DNA of 64,000 nucleotides, from the NCBI RefSeq assembly GCF_024294905.1, contig NZ_JANCOC010000002.1:1-64000 (forward strand), read 5' to 3'. The notes under the pieces are model-generated. The model was not told the DNA's origin, made no database searches, and saw only the letters and a list, made by a program, of their open reading frames with translations. Origin of the DNA: Rothia gullae (lineage in GTDB: Bacteria; Actinomycetota; Actinomycetes; Actinomycetales; Micrococcaceae). The position numbers and the translations under genes are program-made. Below, piece by piece: positions 27,012-35,195 of the stretch. Position 1 is the stretch's first letter. Every line of letters begins with the position of its first letter.

Positions 27012-27030
27012 GGGGCGGGGCGGGGCGGGG
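27012..27030 (+). other. Four perfect GGGG tracts with single-base loops
   Basis: (GGGGC)3GGGG, the most favourable sequence type for a parallel G-quadruplex, on the plus strand 54 nt upstream of the DUF2797-like start. It lies in the 538-bp non-coding stretch 26959-27496 between that gene and the HIT gene. The rest of this stretch holds ordinary mixed sequence with an inverted pair around GCGTTCACGC (27159-27168) and no gene or tRNA that I can see. Confidence 0.8.
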
Positions 27031-27496
27031 TGCGGTGCATCCGGGTAACACGTCTATGGTGGCGCATCCAAGCGTTCGGTACAGGCACGCATCTTCGGAA
27101 GGCAAAAAAGAGGCCAGCGTCCTTCACGCTGATCCGCACCCCCGCAGTGTTGCCGTGCGTTCACGCACGACCGGGTGGGTTCTCAGCTGAGGTGCTGACC
27201 TCTGTGGTTGAGGCAGGGTATTCACCCTGCCAAGCCCGAAAGCGATCGGTGACCGCTATTCTTCGGTGAGCTATGCGGTGGTTCTGGAAGCCGGAAGCTT
27301 TCCAGCAGTGTCGCTACACTTAAAACTTTGCCATATCCAATGGACATAACATCATTCAAATACGCGTCGACTGCCTAATCTACGCATTTGTGACACAGAA
27401 TTTCTGTGCACTAGCTGGCAAATTGAAGCAATTAGTGCAAAATTTCAAAATCACCAAGCCGCTCAGCCGGACTATCTGACGGATGATCTACGCCAT

Positions 27497-28072
27497 CTAG
27501 CTGAGGCGGGCGAACCCCTCCGCAATAGCCACGCGCATATCGTCAAGCGTGCGGGACATAGTCTTGGTGTGAGCGATAATCGGCAAGAAATTCGTATCCC
27601 CACTCCAGCGCGGCAGAATGTGCTGATGCAGGTGATCAGCAATACCCGCGCCGCCCACCTTGCCCTGATTAATGCCAATGTTGAAGCCGTCATTATGCGA
27701 CACCTCGCGCAGAACCTTCATGGCGAGCTGGGTCAGCTGCGCAATCTCCATGGTTTCTGCCTCGGTCGCATCATCGTAGAACGGGATGTGGCGATACGGG
27801 CAGACCAGCAGGTGCCCGGGGTTGTACGGGTAGAGGTTAAGAATCACGAAGGCATGCTCGCCGCGGTACACAATCAGCGACTCTTCGTCACTGCGACTGG
27901 GCGCGGTGCAGAAGGGGCAGGTCTTCTCGGTGTAGTCCTTCTGGCCACCGCTCACGTAGGCGGTGCGGTGAGGGGTCCACAGGCGCTGGAACTGGTCCGG
28001 TGCGCCGGGCAGCTCGAAGGAATCCTGTACCGAGGCTGCGGTGCCATGCTCGGGGGTCGTGTTCTCGCTCAT
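27497..28072 (-). CDS. HIT-domain nucleotide hydrolase/phosphorylase
   Basis: 191 aa. The histidine triad is in DHLHQHILPRW (about residues 147-157), with the HIT alpha/beta core EHAFVILNLYPYNPGHLLVCPYRH ahead of it. A CPFC pair (residues about 52-55) suggests a zinc site as in the actinobacterial Ap4A phosphorylase-type HIT proteins. It probably cleaves dinucleoside polyphosphates in the cytoplasm. In related actinobacteria the gene lies downstream of thrS; here it does not, which fits local rearrangement. The start at ATG 28072 is preceded by GGGAC. Confidence 0.9.
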   Translation of the reverse strand: MSENTTPEHGTAASVQDSFELPGAPDQFQRLWTPHRTAYVSGGQKDYTEKTCPFCTAPSRSDEESLIVYRGEHAFVILNLYPYNPGHLLVCPYRHIPFYDDATEAETMEIAQLTQLAMKVLREVSHNDGFNIGINQGKVGGAGIADHLHQHILPRWSGDTNFLPIIAHTKTMSRTLDDMRVAIAEGFARLS

Positions 28073-28159
28073 AGTCCCATTCTATAGCCCGTACGCGGCA
28101 ACGGGAACGCCCCGTCCGTCATGCGTGTCAGATATGAGATAACTCCCCCGGCAGCTCGC

Positions 28160-28513
28160 TTAGCTGTGCTGATTTTCCAGGTGAATGATGCGGGTGGCAC
28201 CCTCAAAGGTCATCGGGAAGCTCAGCACGCCGTCCTCCATAACGAATTCCTTGGTTTCCTTATCGGAGGCGCACGGCGCGTGCTTCATCTTCTCGCGGTT
28301 CGCATGGGAAATATGGGTGAAGTTTCCGGTCTTCGCCTCAAAAGTGCCGACCCAGAAAATGGTCGCCATTTCCTCATTATTCAGGTGGTAGGTGACCACA
28401 ATATTGCCTTCGTGAATGACTGCATCCATGTAGTTCTCAAGGCTGGTGGAGTCCTGCTGAACCCAGGTGCCATCAGCACTCGCAGTCGAACGCGTTGTGG
28501 GTTTGAGCGCCAA
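28160..28513 (-). CDS. Small protein with conserved beta-rich domain, unknown function
   Basis: Up to 117 aa. The start is uncertain: the longest reading begins at a TTG (28513) and lacks a good ribosome site; an ATG lies 28 codons later. The body follows a pattern I recall from actinobacterial secreted and prophage-associated proteins of unknown function: DGTWVQQDS, a GNIVVTYHLNN segment, FWVGTFEAKTGNFTHISHA and KEFVMEDGVLSFPMTFEGATRIIHL. No signal peptide is visible here. Spacing is 87 nt from the HIT gene and 83 nt from the channel gene. Confidence 0.55.
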   Translation of the reverse strand: MALKPTTRSTASADGTWVQQDSTSLENYMDAVIHEGNIVVTYHLNNEEMATIFWVGTFEAKTGNFTHISHANREKMKHAPCASDKETKEFVMEDGVLSFPMTFEGATRIIHLENQHS

Positions 28514-28596
28514 ACCTCAACTGAACTGTTATAGCTACGCTTATATCCGCGCTACCGCAGCCCGGTCACTGTTCACGGGCTACTATTCGCAGACTC

Positions 28597-30324
28597 CTAC
28601 TGCTTGCGGGAACGCAACGAGAACTTCTCACGAATAATCGTGAACGTCTGGCGGGTCTCCTCCAGCAGGGCGACCGGCTCCTGCTCACGCACCGCAACCT
28701 CATGAGATGCCGAGGAATCGGCGGGTTCACCAGCCCGCGCGGCACCCGGAGTAGTATTCGAGGCTGCCGCAGAAGCCGCCGACGTGGCAGTTGAGGCGGG
28801 CTCAGCAGGAGCACCCGCAACCCCAGAAGTGCCAGGAGCGCCAGGAGTACCAGGGGCAGTAAAGCCCGCGGCGGCGCTGAAACCGGCGCGGCGTGCCGCC
28901 TCCGCATCCGAAGGAACCGGGTGCACACCGTCTTCATCCACGACCTCACGCAACGTGTAGTCGCGGGCTTCACGGCGCGCATACTCACGAGCCAGCAGGG
29001 CACGCAACTCAGAAATCTCCTGGCGAAGATCGTCCACGTCAGCCTTGGTTGCGGGGTACTCCTGCTCCTCCCTGCCACCAAACTTTTCGATAATCCAGCT
29101 CGCGAGCGCACCGGTAGCAACCGCGACCAAGCCCCCGCCGTACAGCATGACGATCACGGCGATGACCCTGCCGATACCGGTGACCGGGTAAACGTCTCCG
29201 TAGCCGACCGTGGCGAGGGTCGTGAACATCCACCAGTAGGCGGTGGGCAGGTCACGAATCATCGCGCCCGGCTCGGAGGACTCCACCGAATAGATCGACA
29301 GGGCAAACATGATGATGAAGATCGCGGTGTATCCGAAGAGCTTCACCGCCAGCTCTGAGAGCCTCTTATATTGGCGGTTGGCGGTCATATAAATCATGGC
29401 GAGGAAGCTGACAATACGCCACGCGGGCAGCAGCACAATCGCCAGGTTCATCAGGTTATGCGTGATGAAGTAGAGTCGCCGTGGCGCCAGGTACAGGCGA
29501 ATACAGTAGTCGGCGGCGAATAGGCCCCACAGAATCAGCTGAAGGATGTTGAGGTACCCGTCGTACGGCTCCTGGATGCGGGTGCTCATAATGGGCGCGG
29601 CGAACGCGAGCAGGTACAGTACGGACGCCACGAACATGGGCGTGGAGGAGCGTTCCTCCCACGCCGCCAAGTTCTTCTCGCCGCGGTACTTGCTGAGCGT
29701 GCGGAACAGGCGGGTGCGCGGGGCGCGACGCGGCGGGTCCGTGACGGTGCGGGTAACCGTGCGGATAGTCGTAGTGTGCGTTTCAGGTTCGCCCGCGTCA
29801 ATAATCTCGGCGGCACCATCAGGGTTACCCTGGGTGGCTGCTTTCTGGTCGCCCTGCTTGCCGTGCGGGTGATGCGTGGTGCGGGTGATGCGGCGTTCCT
29901 CGCGGTGCGTGCCGTCCGGCGCATCGGTGGTGGCGTACTCTTCGACGACTTCTTCGTAGTCGTCGTCGGGGTCCAGGTCGTTGGAGTAGACGGAGTGGGT
30001 GCTGTCCAGGCGGGCGCTATCAATCTGCACGGCATCAACCTGTACTGCCTCCATGCCGGGGGCGGTAGCCTCTGCGGGGCTACTTGCTGCAGCACTAGTT
30101 TTGGCGGCACTGGATTCTGCCGGTGCCGACTGGGTATAACCAGCCTTCGTGGTATTCTCAGCGGCGGCTTCAGATGCGGTAGTTTCAGATGCAACAGTTT
30201 CAGGGCGCGCAGACGCACCCACCGGGCTGTTCCCCGGAATATTGCCCGAGGTATTCCCCGAGGTATTGGGTGCTGTGCCGTTCTTTACCGTGTTGTCTGT
30301 CTGGTTCTGTTCTGCCTTATCCAT
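28597..30324 (-). CDS. Potassium channel family protein
   Basis: 575 aa from the ATG at 30324. Residues 1-225 are an extended Ala/Ser/Thr/Asn-rich, acidic region with DPDDDYEEVVEEY and histidine/arginine patches, predicted disordered. Six membrane segments follow (first FVASVLYLLAFAAPI; third/fourth region NLAIVLLPAWRIVSFLAMIY), then the selectivity filter TLATVGYGDVYP (about 369-380) and the last helix. A coiled coil comes next (KADVDDLRQEISELRALLARE), then an Ala/Pro/Gly-rich tail. The fourth segment lacks a clear array of arginines, so voltage sensing is doubtful. A plasma-membrane K+ efflux/uptake channel is most likely. Confidence 0.85.
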   Translation of the reverse strand: MDKAEQNQTDNTVKNGTAPNTSGNTSGNIPGNSPVGASARPETVASETTASEAAAENTTKAGYTQSAPAESSAAKTSAAASSPAEATAPGMEAVQVDAVQIDSARLDSTHSVYSNDLDPDDDYEEVVEEYATTDAPDGTHREERRITRTTHHPHGKQGDQKAATQGNPDGAAEIIDAGEPETHTTTIRTVTRTVTDPPRRAPRTRLFRTLSKYRGEKNLAAWEERSSTPMFVASVLYLLAFAAPIMSTRIQEPYDGYLNILQLILWGLFAADYCIRLYLAPRRLYFITHNLMNLAIVLLPAWRIVSFLAMIYMTANRQYKRLSELAVKLFGYTAIFIIMFALSIYSVESSEPGAMIRDLPTAYWWMFTTLATVGYGDVYPVTGIGRVIAVIVMLYGGGLVAVATGALASWIIEKFGGREEQEYPATKADVDDLRQEISELRALLAREYARREARDYTLREVVDEDGVHPVPSDAEAARRAGFSAAAGFTAPGTPGAPGTSGVAGAPAEPASTATSAASAAASNTTPGAARAGEPADSSASHEVAVREQEPVALLEETRQTFTIIREKFSLRSRKQ

Positions 30325-30437
30325 AGTGTGAATGATACTCCACGCCGTTGCGTTTGCGTTTCTATTTCGTTGCACTGTGACCTTGTGCTGTGACCTTTGG
30401 GCGGCGGTCTTTACACCGCGGTTTTGTGCACGATACT

Positions 30438-30668
30438 GTGTCGAAATCGGGCGGCGGTTCGGTTGCGGTGGAGAACCGTTCGGGTGCGAAGATGACGGTG
30501 TATTGTGCGGGTGTGGATCGTAAGGAGCGTAGTGTGCCTGCGGGTGGCCGCGTGTTTGTGGAGGATTTGGGGGTGCGTGCTTCGGCGGGTTCTCCCCTAT
30601 TTTGTGGTTTGGTGACTTCTGATAGTACTGCTAGCTGGAATGTTACGGCCCTCGGCGGGCGTGCCTAA
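30438..30668 (+). CDS. Small hypothetical protein, possibly an interrupted gene
   Basis: About 76 aa from a GTG at 30438, with alternative starts at 30390 and 30492; no convincing ribosome site selects one. The reading continues KMTVYCAGVDRKERSVPAGGRVFVEDL and ends SWNVTALGGRA. Its codon use matches the host. The final codons and next ~40 nt recur at 31886-31935, beyond the mrr gene, so mrr appears to have entered at the 3' end of this gene. No family recognised; it could be the remnant of a longer gene. Confidence 0.4.
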   Translation: MSKSGGGSVAVENRSGAKMTVYCAGVDRKERSVPAGGRVFVEDLGVRASAGSPLFCGLVTSDSTASWNVTALGGRA

Positions 30669-30690
30669 GGGCAGCTGCGGCGCTAATAAA
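30639..30690 (+). repeat. Left copy of a ~50-bp direct repeat bracketing mrr
   Basis: Starts at GCTGGAATGTTAC (3' end of the small gene) and continues through its stop CCTAA into GCAGC-GC-GCG. The other copy is 31886-31935, with mrr (30809-31804) between them. Identity is high but not complete (about six differences). Confidence 0.8.
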
Positions 30691-30808
30691 GCCTGCACAA
30701 GGGAAAACAGGCACCTCTGGTAACGATTATCTTTTGTATTAGAGGTATATTAAGAACGGACTACCCGCCGTTATTAACCAGCCGTTATCAATCAATGGAG
30801 ATACACCG

Positions 30809-31804
30809 ATGACCGCTCAGTCGCCTGATACCACTGAGGTTGAACTTCCCAAGTTCTACGAATTCATTCCCAGCATTCTTGCTTACCTATCTGACGGCAA
30901 CTCCCGCACCAATAAAGAGATTTATAGCGCTGTAGCAGAGCGCTACCCGCTTTCTGACGAGCAGCTACTACCCTACCTGCCGAACGGCAAGCGTCCCGTC
31001 TATGTGGACCGCATTAGTTGGGGCTTGACCTATCTCAAGATGTTCGGTGCGGTTGATTCCCCTCGCCGCGGTCAGCAGGTTATTTCTGACGAAGGCTTGA
31101 AGCTGATTGAGGCTCATCCTGGGGGCATCCCCGATGATGTCGTCGCGCATATCGTTCGTTCCGCCCGCAGCACGCGTGAGCGTTCCCAGTCTGATAGTTC
31201 CGAGCAGGACCCGCAGGAAACCCCGAAGACCGCTACCAAGACTGTTGCCGTCACGACTGCACCCTCTGAGGTGTCTGATAGCACCCCGCAGGAACTCATT
31301 GATGAAAGCATCACTCAGATTGAGTCCGCGCTGACGCACGATATTTTGGAACGCGTCCGCGCAATGTCTCCGACTGCTTTTGAGCATCTGGTGGTGGATG
31401 TTCTGTTGGCGATGGGCTACGGCGGCCCGGCAGGACGCGGCACCGTTACTCCGGCTTCCAATGACGGCGGCGTGGACGGAATCATTGACCAGGATGCGTT
31501 GGGTCTTTCAAAGATTTATGTCCAGGCTAAGCGTTACGCCAAGGACAATGTGGTGGGACGCCCTGCCCTTCAGAGCTTTGTGGGCGCACTGCATGGCAAG
31601 GCAACGCAGGGAGTGTTCATCACGTCGAGCTCCTATACGTCTGACGCACGCGGCTATGCGGAGGAACTTGGTGGCGGAGTTTCCCTCGTTCTGATTGATG
31701 GTGAGCACCTGGCGCGCCTCATGATTAAGTACGGTGTTGGCGTACAGGTGGCACGCACGTACACCATCATGAAGCTTGATGAGGACTTCTTCGACGAAGC
31801 CTAA
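30809..31804 (+). CDS. mrr: Mrr-type restriction endonuclease (type IV-like)
   Basis: 331 aa. The N-terminal ~95 residues form an Mrr winged-helix domain (KFYEFIPSILAYLSDGNSRTNKEI, DRISWGLTYLKMFGAV). A low-complexity Ser/Thr/Glu linker follows. The C-terminal nuclease has FEHLVVDVLLAMGYG, DGGVDGIIDQDALGLSKIYVQAKRY (the D...Q-x-K active site of the Mrr branch of PD-(D/E)XK enzymes) and ALHGKATQGVFITSSSYTSDA. Such enzymes cut modified or foreign DNA and can be toxic to the host. Ribosome site GGAG lies 9-10 nt before the ATG. The gene ends in a strong terminator. Direct repeats on both sides suggest insertion. Its plus-strand orientation is independent of its neighbours. Confidence 0.93.
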   Translation: MTAQSPDTTEVELPKFYEFIPSILAYLSDGNSRTNKEIYSAVAERYPLSDEQLLPYLPNGKRPVYVDRISWGLTYLKMFGAVDSPRRGQQVISDEGLKLIEAHPGGIPDDVVAHIVRSARSTRERSQSDSSEQDPQETPKTATKTVAVTTAPSEVSDSTPQELIDESITQIESALTHDILERVRAMSPTAFEHLVVDVLLAMGYGGPAGRGTVTPASNDGGVDGIIDQDALGLSKIYVQAKRYAKDNVVGRPALQSFVGALHGKATQGVFITSSSYTSDARGYAEELGGGVSLVLIDGEHLARLMIKYGVGVQVARTYTIMKLDEDFFDEA

Positions 31805-31814
31805 ACGTTACACA

Positions 31815-31860
31815 AGCGTGGGGTGGAAAGCATGTAGCTTTCTGCCCCACGCTTTCTTTT
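31815..31860 (+). terminator. Terminator of mrr
   Basis: 16-bp stem: AGCGTGGGGTGGAAAG (31815-31830) with CTTTCTGCCCCACGCT (31838-31853), one mismatch, followed by TTCTTTT. Confidence 0.92.
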
Positions 31861-31887
31861 GGGTTAGCCGCCTTTTGGGTTAGCCGC
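31856..31887. repeat. 16-bp tandem duplication just after the mrr terminator
   Basis: CTTTTGGGTTAGCCGC at 31856-31871 is repeated at 31872-31887. It immediately precedes the right copy of the mrr-bracketing repeat. The remaining DNA up to 32159 (31936-32159) holds no gene; it contains the promoter region of the dehydrogenase. Confidence 0.9.
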
Positions 31888-31935
31888 TGGAATGTTACAA
31901 CCCTCGGCGGTCGCGCCTAACAGCAGCCGCAGCGT
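31886..31935 (+). repeat. Right copy of the ~50-bp direct repeat bracketing mrr (3' end remnant of the small gene)
   Basis: Copies the last codons and stop of the gene at 30438-30668: GCTGGAATGTTAC, CCCTCGGCGG and GCCTAA in register. It is not preceded by the rest of that gene, so it is a 3' fragment and not expressed as such. Confidence 0.8.
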
Positions 31936-32159
31936 TCAGAGTGTGGTGGGTGCGCCTCCGCAAGCCCGCGCTTACTCCCCCGGAAAACCAGCAAACACGC
32001 GGCAAAGCTACGCATCAGCACGGTGTATAACCCACTCCCCTTATGGTGACAAGTAGTCGCCAAGCTTAGCCATAGCTAAGCGGAAAAGACGGCGTTCAAA
32101 GGAAGATACTGGAATAAAGACAGCATTCACACACCTGTCACCAGTAAGGAAGCAAGATC

Positions 32160-35066
32160 ATGACCGTCGTGTCAAATACATCTGAAGCCCTCAAGTCCCC
32201 CTACGCGGACACCCTCAACCGTCTACTTTCCGATGCACGCGCAGAAGCCGTCGAATCCAGCGTCTCCGAGCTCGAACGCCTGGCAATCTCCCACGACGCA
32301 TCCCACTACCTGCTCGTGCCCGCCGGCCTGATTCGCCCCGACTCCGCCGAAGACGTCGCAAACATCTTCCGCGCCGCAGGCGACCTCGGCCTGCCGCTGA
32401 CCTTCCGCTCCGGCGGCACCTCCCTCTCCGGCCAGGCAAGCGGCGACGGCCTCATGGTCGACACCCGCCGCCACTTCAAGAAGATTGAAGTCCTTGAAGA
32501 CGGCAAGAAAGTGCGCGTACAGCCCGGCGCGACCATCATGATGGTCAACAACTACCTGGCACCCTACGGCTACAAGCTCGGCCCCGACCCGGCATCCTGG
32601 TCCGCCTGCACCATCGGTGGTGTGGTCGCGAACAACTCCTCCGGCATGTCTTCGGGCACCAAGTACAACACGTACAACACCCTGGACTCCATGGTGTTCG
32701 TGCTCCCCAGCGGCACTATCATCGACACCGCTGAGCCGGACGCTGACCAGAAGCTGCGCTCCCTCGAACCTGAACTTCACGAGGGCCTGCTGCGCCTGCG
32801 CAAGCGCGTCACCGAGAACCCCGAATCCATGGCGAAGATCCGCCAGCAGTACTCCATGAAGAACACCATGGGTTACGGCCTGAACTCCCTGGTCGACTTT
32901 GAAACCCCCGTGGACATTCTGCAGCACCTGCTGATTGGTTCGGAAGGCACCCTCGGTTTTGTTGCTTCGGCAACCTACCGCACCCTGCCGATTCTGAAGA
33001 ACATTTCCACCGGCCTGCTCGTGTTCGACAACCTGATTGATGCTGCACGCTCCGTGCCTGAACTGGTCGCTAACAAGCTCGCTACCGTCGAGCTGATGGA
33101 CGCCACCAGTATTCGTGTGGCTCAGCGTACCGGTCAGGCTGCGGAGGCGCTCGCCGCCATCGACGTGAAGGACCACGCCGCCCTGCTGGTTGAGTTCCAG
33201 GGCAACTCTGAGCAGGAGCTGAGCGACCTTGCCGCCGCTGCCGCCCCCATGTTCAAGAGCCTGCCCGTGGCGTCGCCCGTGTCGATGACCAGCAAGCTGT
33301 CTGAGCGTAACGCCCTGTGGGCGGCACGCCGCGGCCTGTACACCACCGTTGCGGGTAACCGCCCCTCCGGCACGAACGCACTGCTAGAAGACGTGGTTGT
33401 TCCTGTTGAGGTTCTGGGCAACACCTGTAGCGACCTGACCAAGCTGTTCGAATCGCACGGCTACCAGGACTCCGTGATCTTCGGCCACGCGAAGGACGGT
33501 AACATCCACTTCATGCTGAACGAGCAGTTCCGCGACCCGAAGCAGCTGGACCGCTACCGCGAGTTCACTGAAGAAATGGTTCAGCTGATTCTCGGTAACG
33601 AAGGCTCGCTGAAGGCTGAGCACGGTACCGGCCGTATCATGGCTCCGTTTGTGAGCCGCCAGTTCGGTGAGGAACTCTTCGACGTGATGCGCCAGATTAA
33701 GCGCCTCATTGACCCGAAGGGCTTCATGAACCCGGGCGTTCTGCTGGTTGAGCCGGGCACCGACTACGTGACCGATCTGAAGGTCGCTGAGACCGTTGAG
33801 GAAGAAGTCGACCGTTGTGTGGAGTGCGGCTACTGTGAGCCGGTCTGCCCCTCCCGTAACCTGACTTTGACCCCCCGTAAGCGTATTGTGCTGCGCCGTG
33901 AGATTGCTGCCGCTGAGGCGAACGGCGATCACGAGCTCGCTGAGCGCCTGCGTAAGGAGTACGAGTACTACGGTATTGAGACCTGTGCTGTGGACGGCAT
34001 GTGCCAGACCCGCTGCCCCGTGAACATCAACACCGGTGACCTGATTCGCCGCCTGCGTTCTGAGAACCAGGACAAGCTGGCCGCTACCGGCTGGAAGGTC
34101 GCCGCACAGCAGTGGGGCGTCATGGACAAGGTCGCCGGCAAGGCCCTGACCGTGGCGAAGAAGCTGCCGTTCCCCGTGGTACACGGCACCACCAACATTG
34201 CCCGCAAGGTCATGGGTGACGACATGGTTCCTTCCTACAAGAAGGACCTGCCGGTTGGTGGCCCGGCACGTAAGCCGCATAAGGACGCAACCGCTGAGAT
34301 TGTGTTCTTCCCCGCCTGCGTGAACTCCATGTTCGGTGGTGTGGACGGCGACGGCAAGCACGACCCGGTCAACGCAACCCAGGCGTTTATTCGCCTGTGC
34401 GAGCGTGCGGGCGTGAAGTACCGCATCCCGGACAATATTGGTGAGATGTGCTGCTCCACCCCGTGGAAGTCGAAGGGCTTCACCGACGGCTACTCGATCA
34501 TGAGCGACCGTGTGTTGAAGTCTCTGTGGGAGGCTACTGACGGTGGCCGCCTGCCGGTTGTGTGTGACGCTTCGTCCTGCACTGAGGGTCTTGAGGTGAT
34601 GCACCAGAAGGTGATTAAGGCGCTTGAGCACAAGATCGTGAACGGCCTGAAGCCGGGCGAGCCGGACTTCTCGCGTCTGCGCATGTACGATGCGGTTCAG
34701 TTCGCTGCCGATAACATGCTGGATAAGCTGGCCGTGTCTGCTCCCCTGCCGTCGATTGCGCTGCACCCGACCTGTTCGATGACTCACCTGGGTACTCAGC
34801 CTGCGTTTGAGAAGATTGCGAACGCGATGAGTGACGACGTGTACGTGCCGAAGAACTGGGGTTGCTGTGGTTATGCGGGTGACCGCGGTATGCTGCACCC
34901 GGAGCTGACGGCGAGCGCTACGGAGGCTGAGGCTTCTGAGCTGAGCGAGCAGAAGCAGTTTGCCGCATACATTTCGGCAAACCGCACCTGTGAGCAGGGT
35001 ATGACCGAGGCAACCGGCCACAGCTACCAGAACGTGCTGCAGCTGCTGGAACGCACCACCCGCTAA
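32160..35066 (+). CDS. FAD-binding and Fe-S (CCG) fused oxidoreductase, D-lactate dehydrogenase-like
   Basis: 968 aa. FAD_binding_4 (PCMH) domain with PADSAEDV-like start and the GTSLSGQASGDG signature (about 80-95) and GPDPASWSACTIGGVVANNSSG. Then an FAD-oxidase C-terminal domain (about 265-535) with HGHAKDGNIH-type residues (FGHAKDGNIH) and GTGRI. Two ferredoxin clusters follow: CVECGYCEPVCP (about 552-563) and CAVDGMCQTRCP (about 608-619). Two CCG modules, FFPACVNSMFGG...MCCSTP and LHPTCSMTH...WGCCGYAGD, close the protein. Such fusions are quinone-linked respiratory D-lactate or 2-hydroxyacid dehydrogenases at the membrane face. AAGGAAG precedes the ATG. It is monocistronic, ending in a strong terminator. 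Confidence 0.92.
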   Translation: MTVVSNTSEALKSPYADTLNRLLSDARAEAVESSVSELERLAISHDASHYLLVPAGLIRPDSAEDVANIFRAAGDLGLPLTFRSGGTSLSGQASGDGLMVDTRRHFKKIEVLEDGKKVRVQPGATIMMVNNYLAPYGYKLGPDPASWSACTIGGVVANNSSGMSSGTKYNTYNTLDSMVFVLPSGTIIDTAEPDADQKLRSLEPELHEGLLRLRKRVTENPESMAKIRQQYSMKNTMGYGLNSLVDFETPVDILQHLLIGSEGTLGFVASATYRTLPILKNISTGLLVFDNLIDAARSVPELVANKLATVELMDATSIRVAQRTGQAAEALAAIDVKDHAALLVEFQGNSEQELSDLAAAAAPMFKSLPVASPVSMTSKLSERNALWAARRGLYTTVAGNRPSGTNALLEDVVVPVEVLGNTCSDLTKLFESHGYQDSVIFGHAKDGNIHFMLNEQFRDPKQLDRYREFTEEMVQLILGNEGSLKAEHGTGRIMAPFVSRQFGEELFDVMRQIKRLIDPKGFMNPGVLLVEPGTDYVTDLKVAETVEEEVDRCVECGYCEPVCPSRNLTLTPRKRIVLRREIAAAEANGDHELAERLRKEYEYYGIETCAVDGMCQTRCPVNINTGDLIRRLRSENQDKLAATGWKVAAQQWGVMDKVAGKALTVAKKLPFPVVHGTTNIARKVMGDDMVPSYKKDLPVGGPARKPHKDATAEIVFFPACVNSMFGGVDGDGKHDPVNATQAFIRLCERAGVKYRIPDNIGEMCCSTPWKSKGFTDGYSIMSDRVLKSLWEATDGGRLPVVCDASSCTEGLEVMHQKVIKALEHKIVNGLKPGEPDFSRLRMYDAVQFAADNMLDKLAVSAPLPSIALHPTCSMTHLGTQPAFEKIANAMSDDVYVPKNWGCCGYAGDRGMLHPELTASATEAEASELSEQKQFAAYISANRTCEQGMTEATGHSYQNVLQLLERTTR

Positions 35067-35094
35067 AGGATAAGCGCATAGCGGCATAAAGAAG

Positions 35095-35137
35095 GGACCC
35101 GGCGGGCTATCTGATGGATAGCCCGCCGGGTCCTTTT
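35095..35137 (+). terminator. Terminator of the D-lactate dehydrogenase-like gene
   Basis: Perfect 17-bp stem (35095-35111 with 35117-35133; core GACCCGGCGGGCTATC) and 5-nt loop, followed by TTTT. It is the last host-like sequence before the AT-rich island. Confidence 0.95.
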
Positions 35138-35195
35138 CTGTCGATTTCAAATATATCTTATAGGCACTTCATAATTTTATTATGCATTTTGTTTA

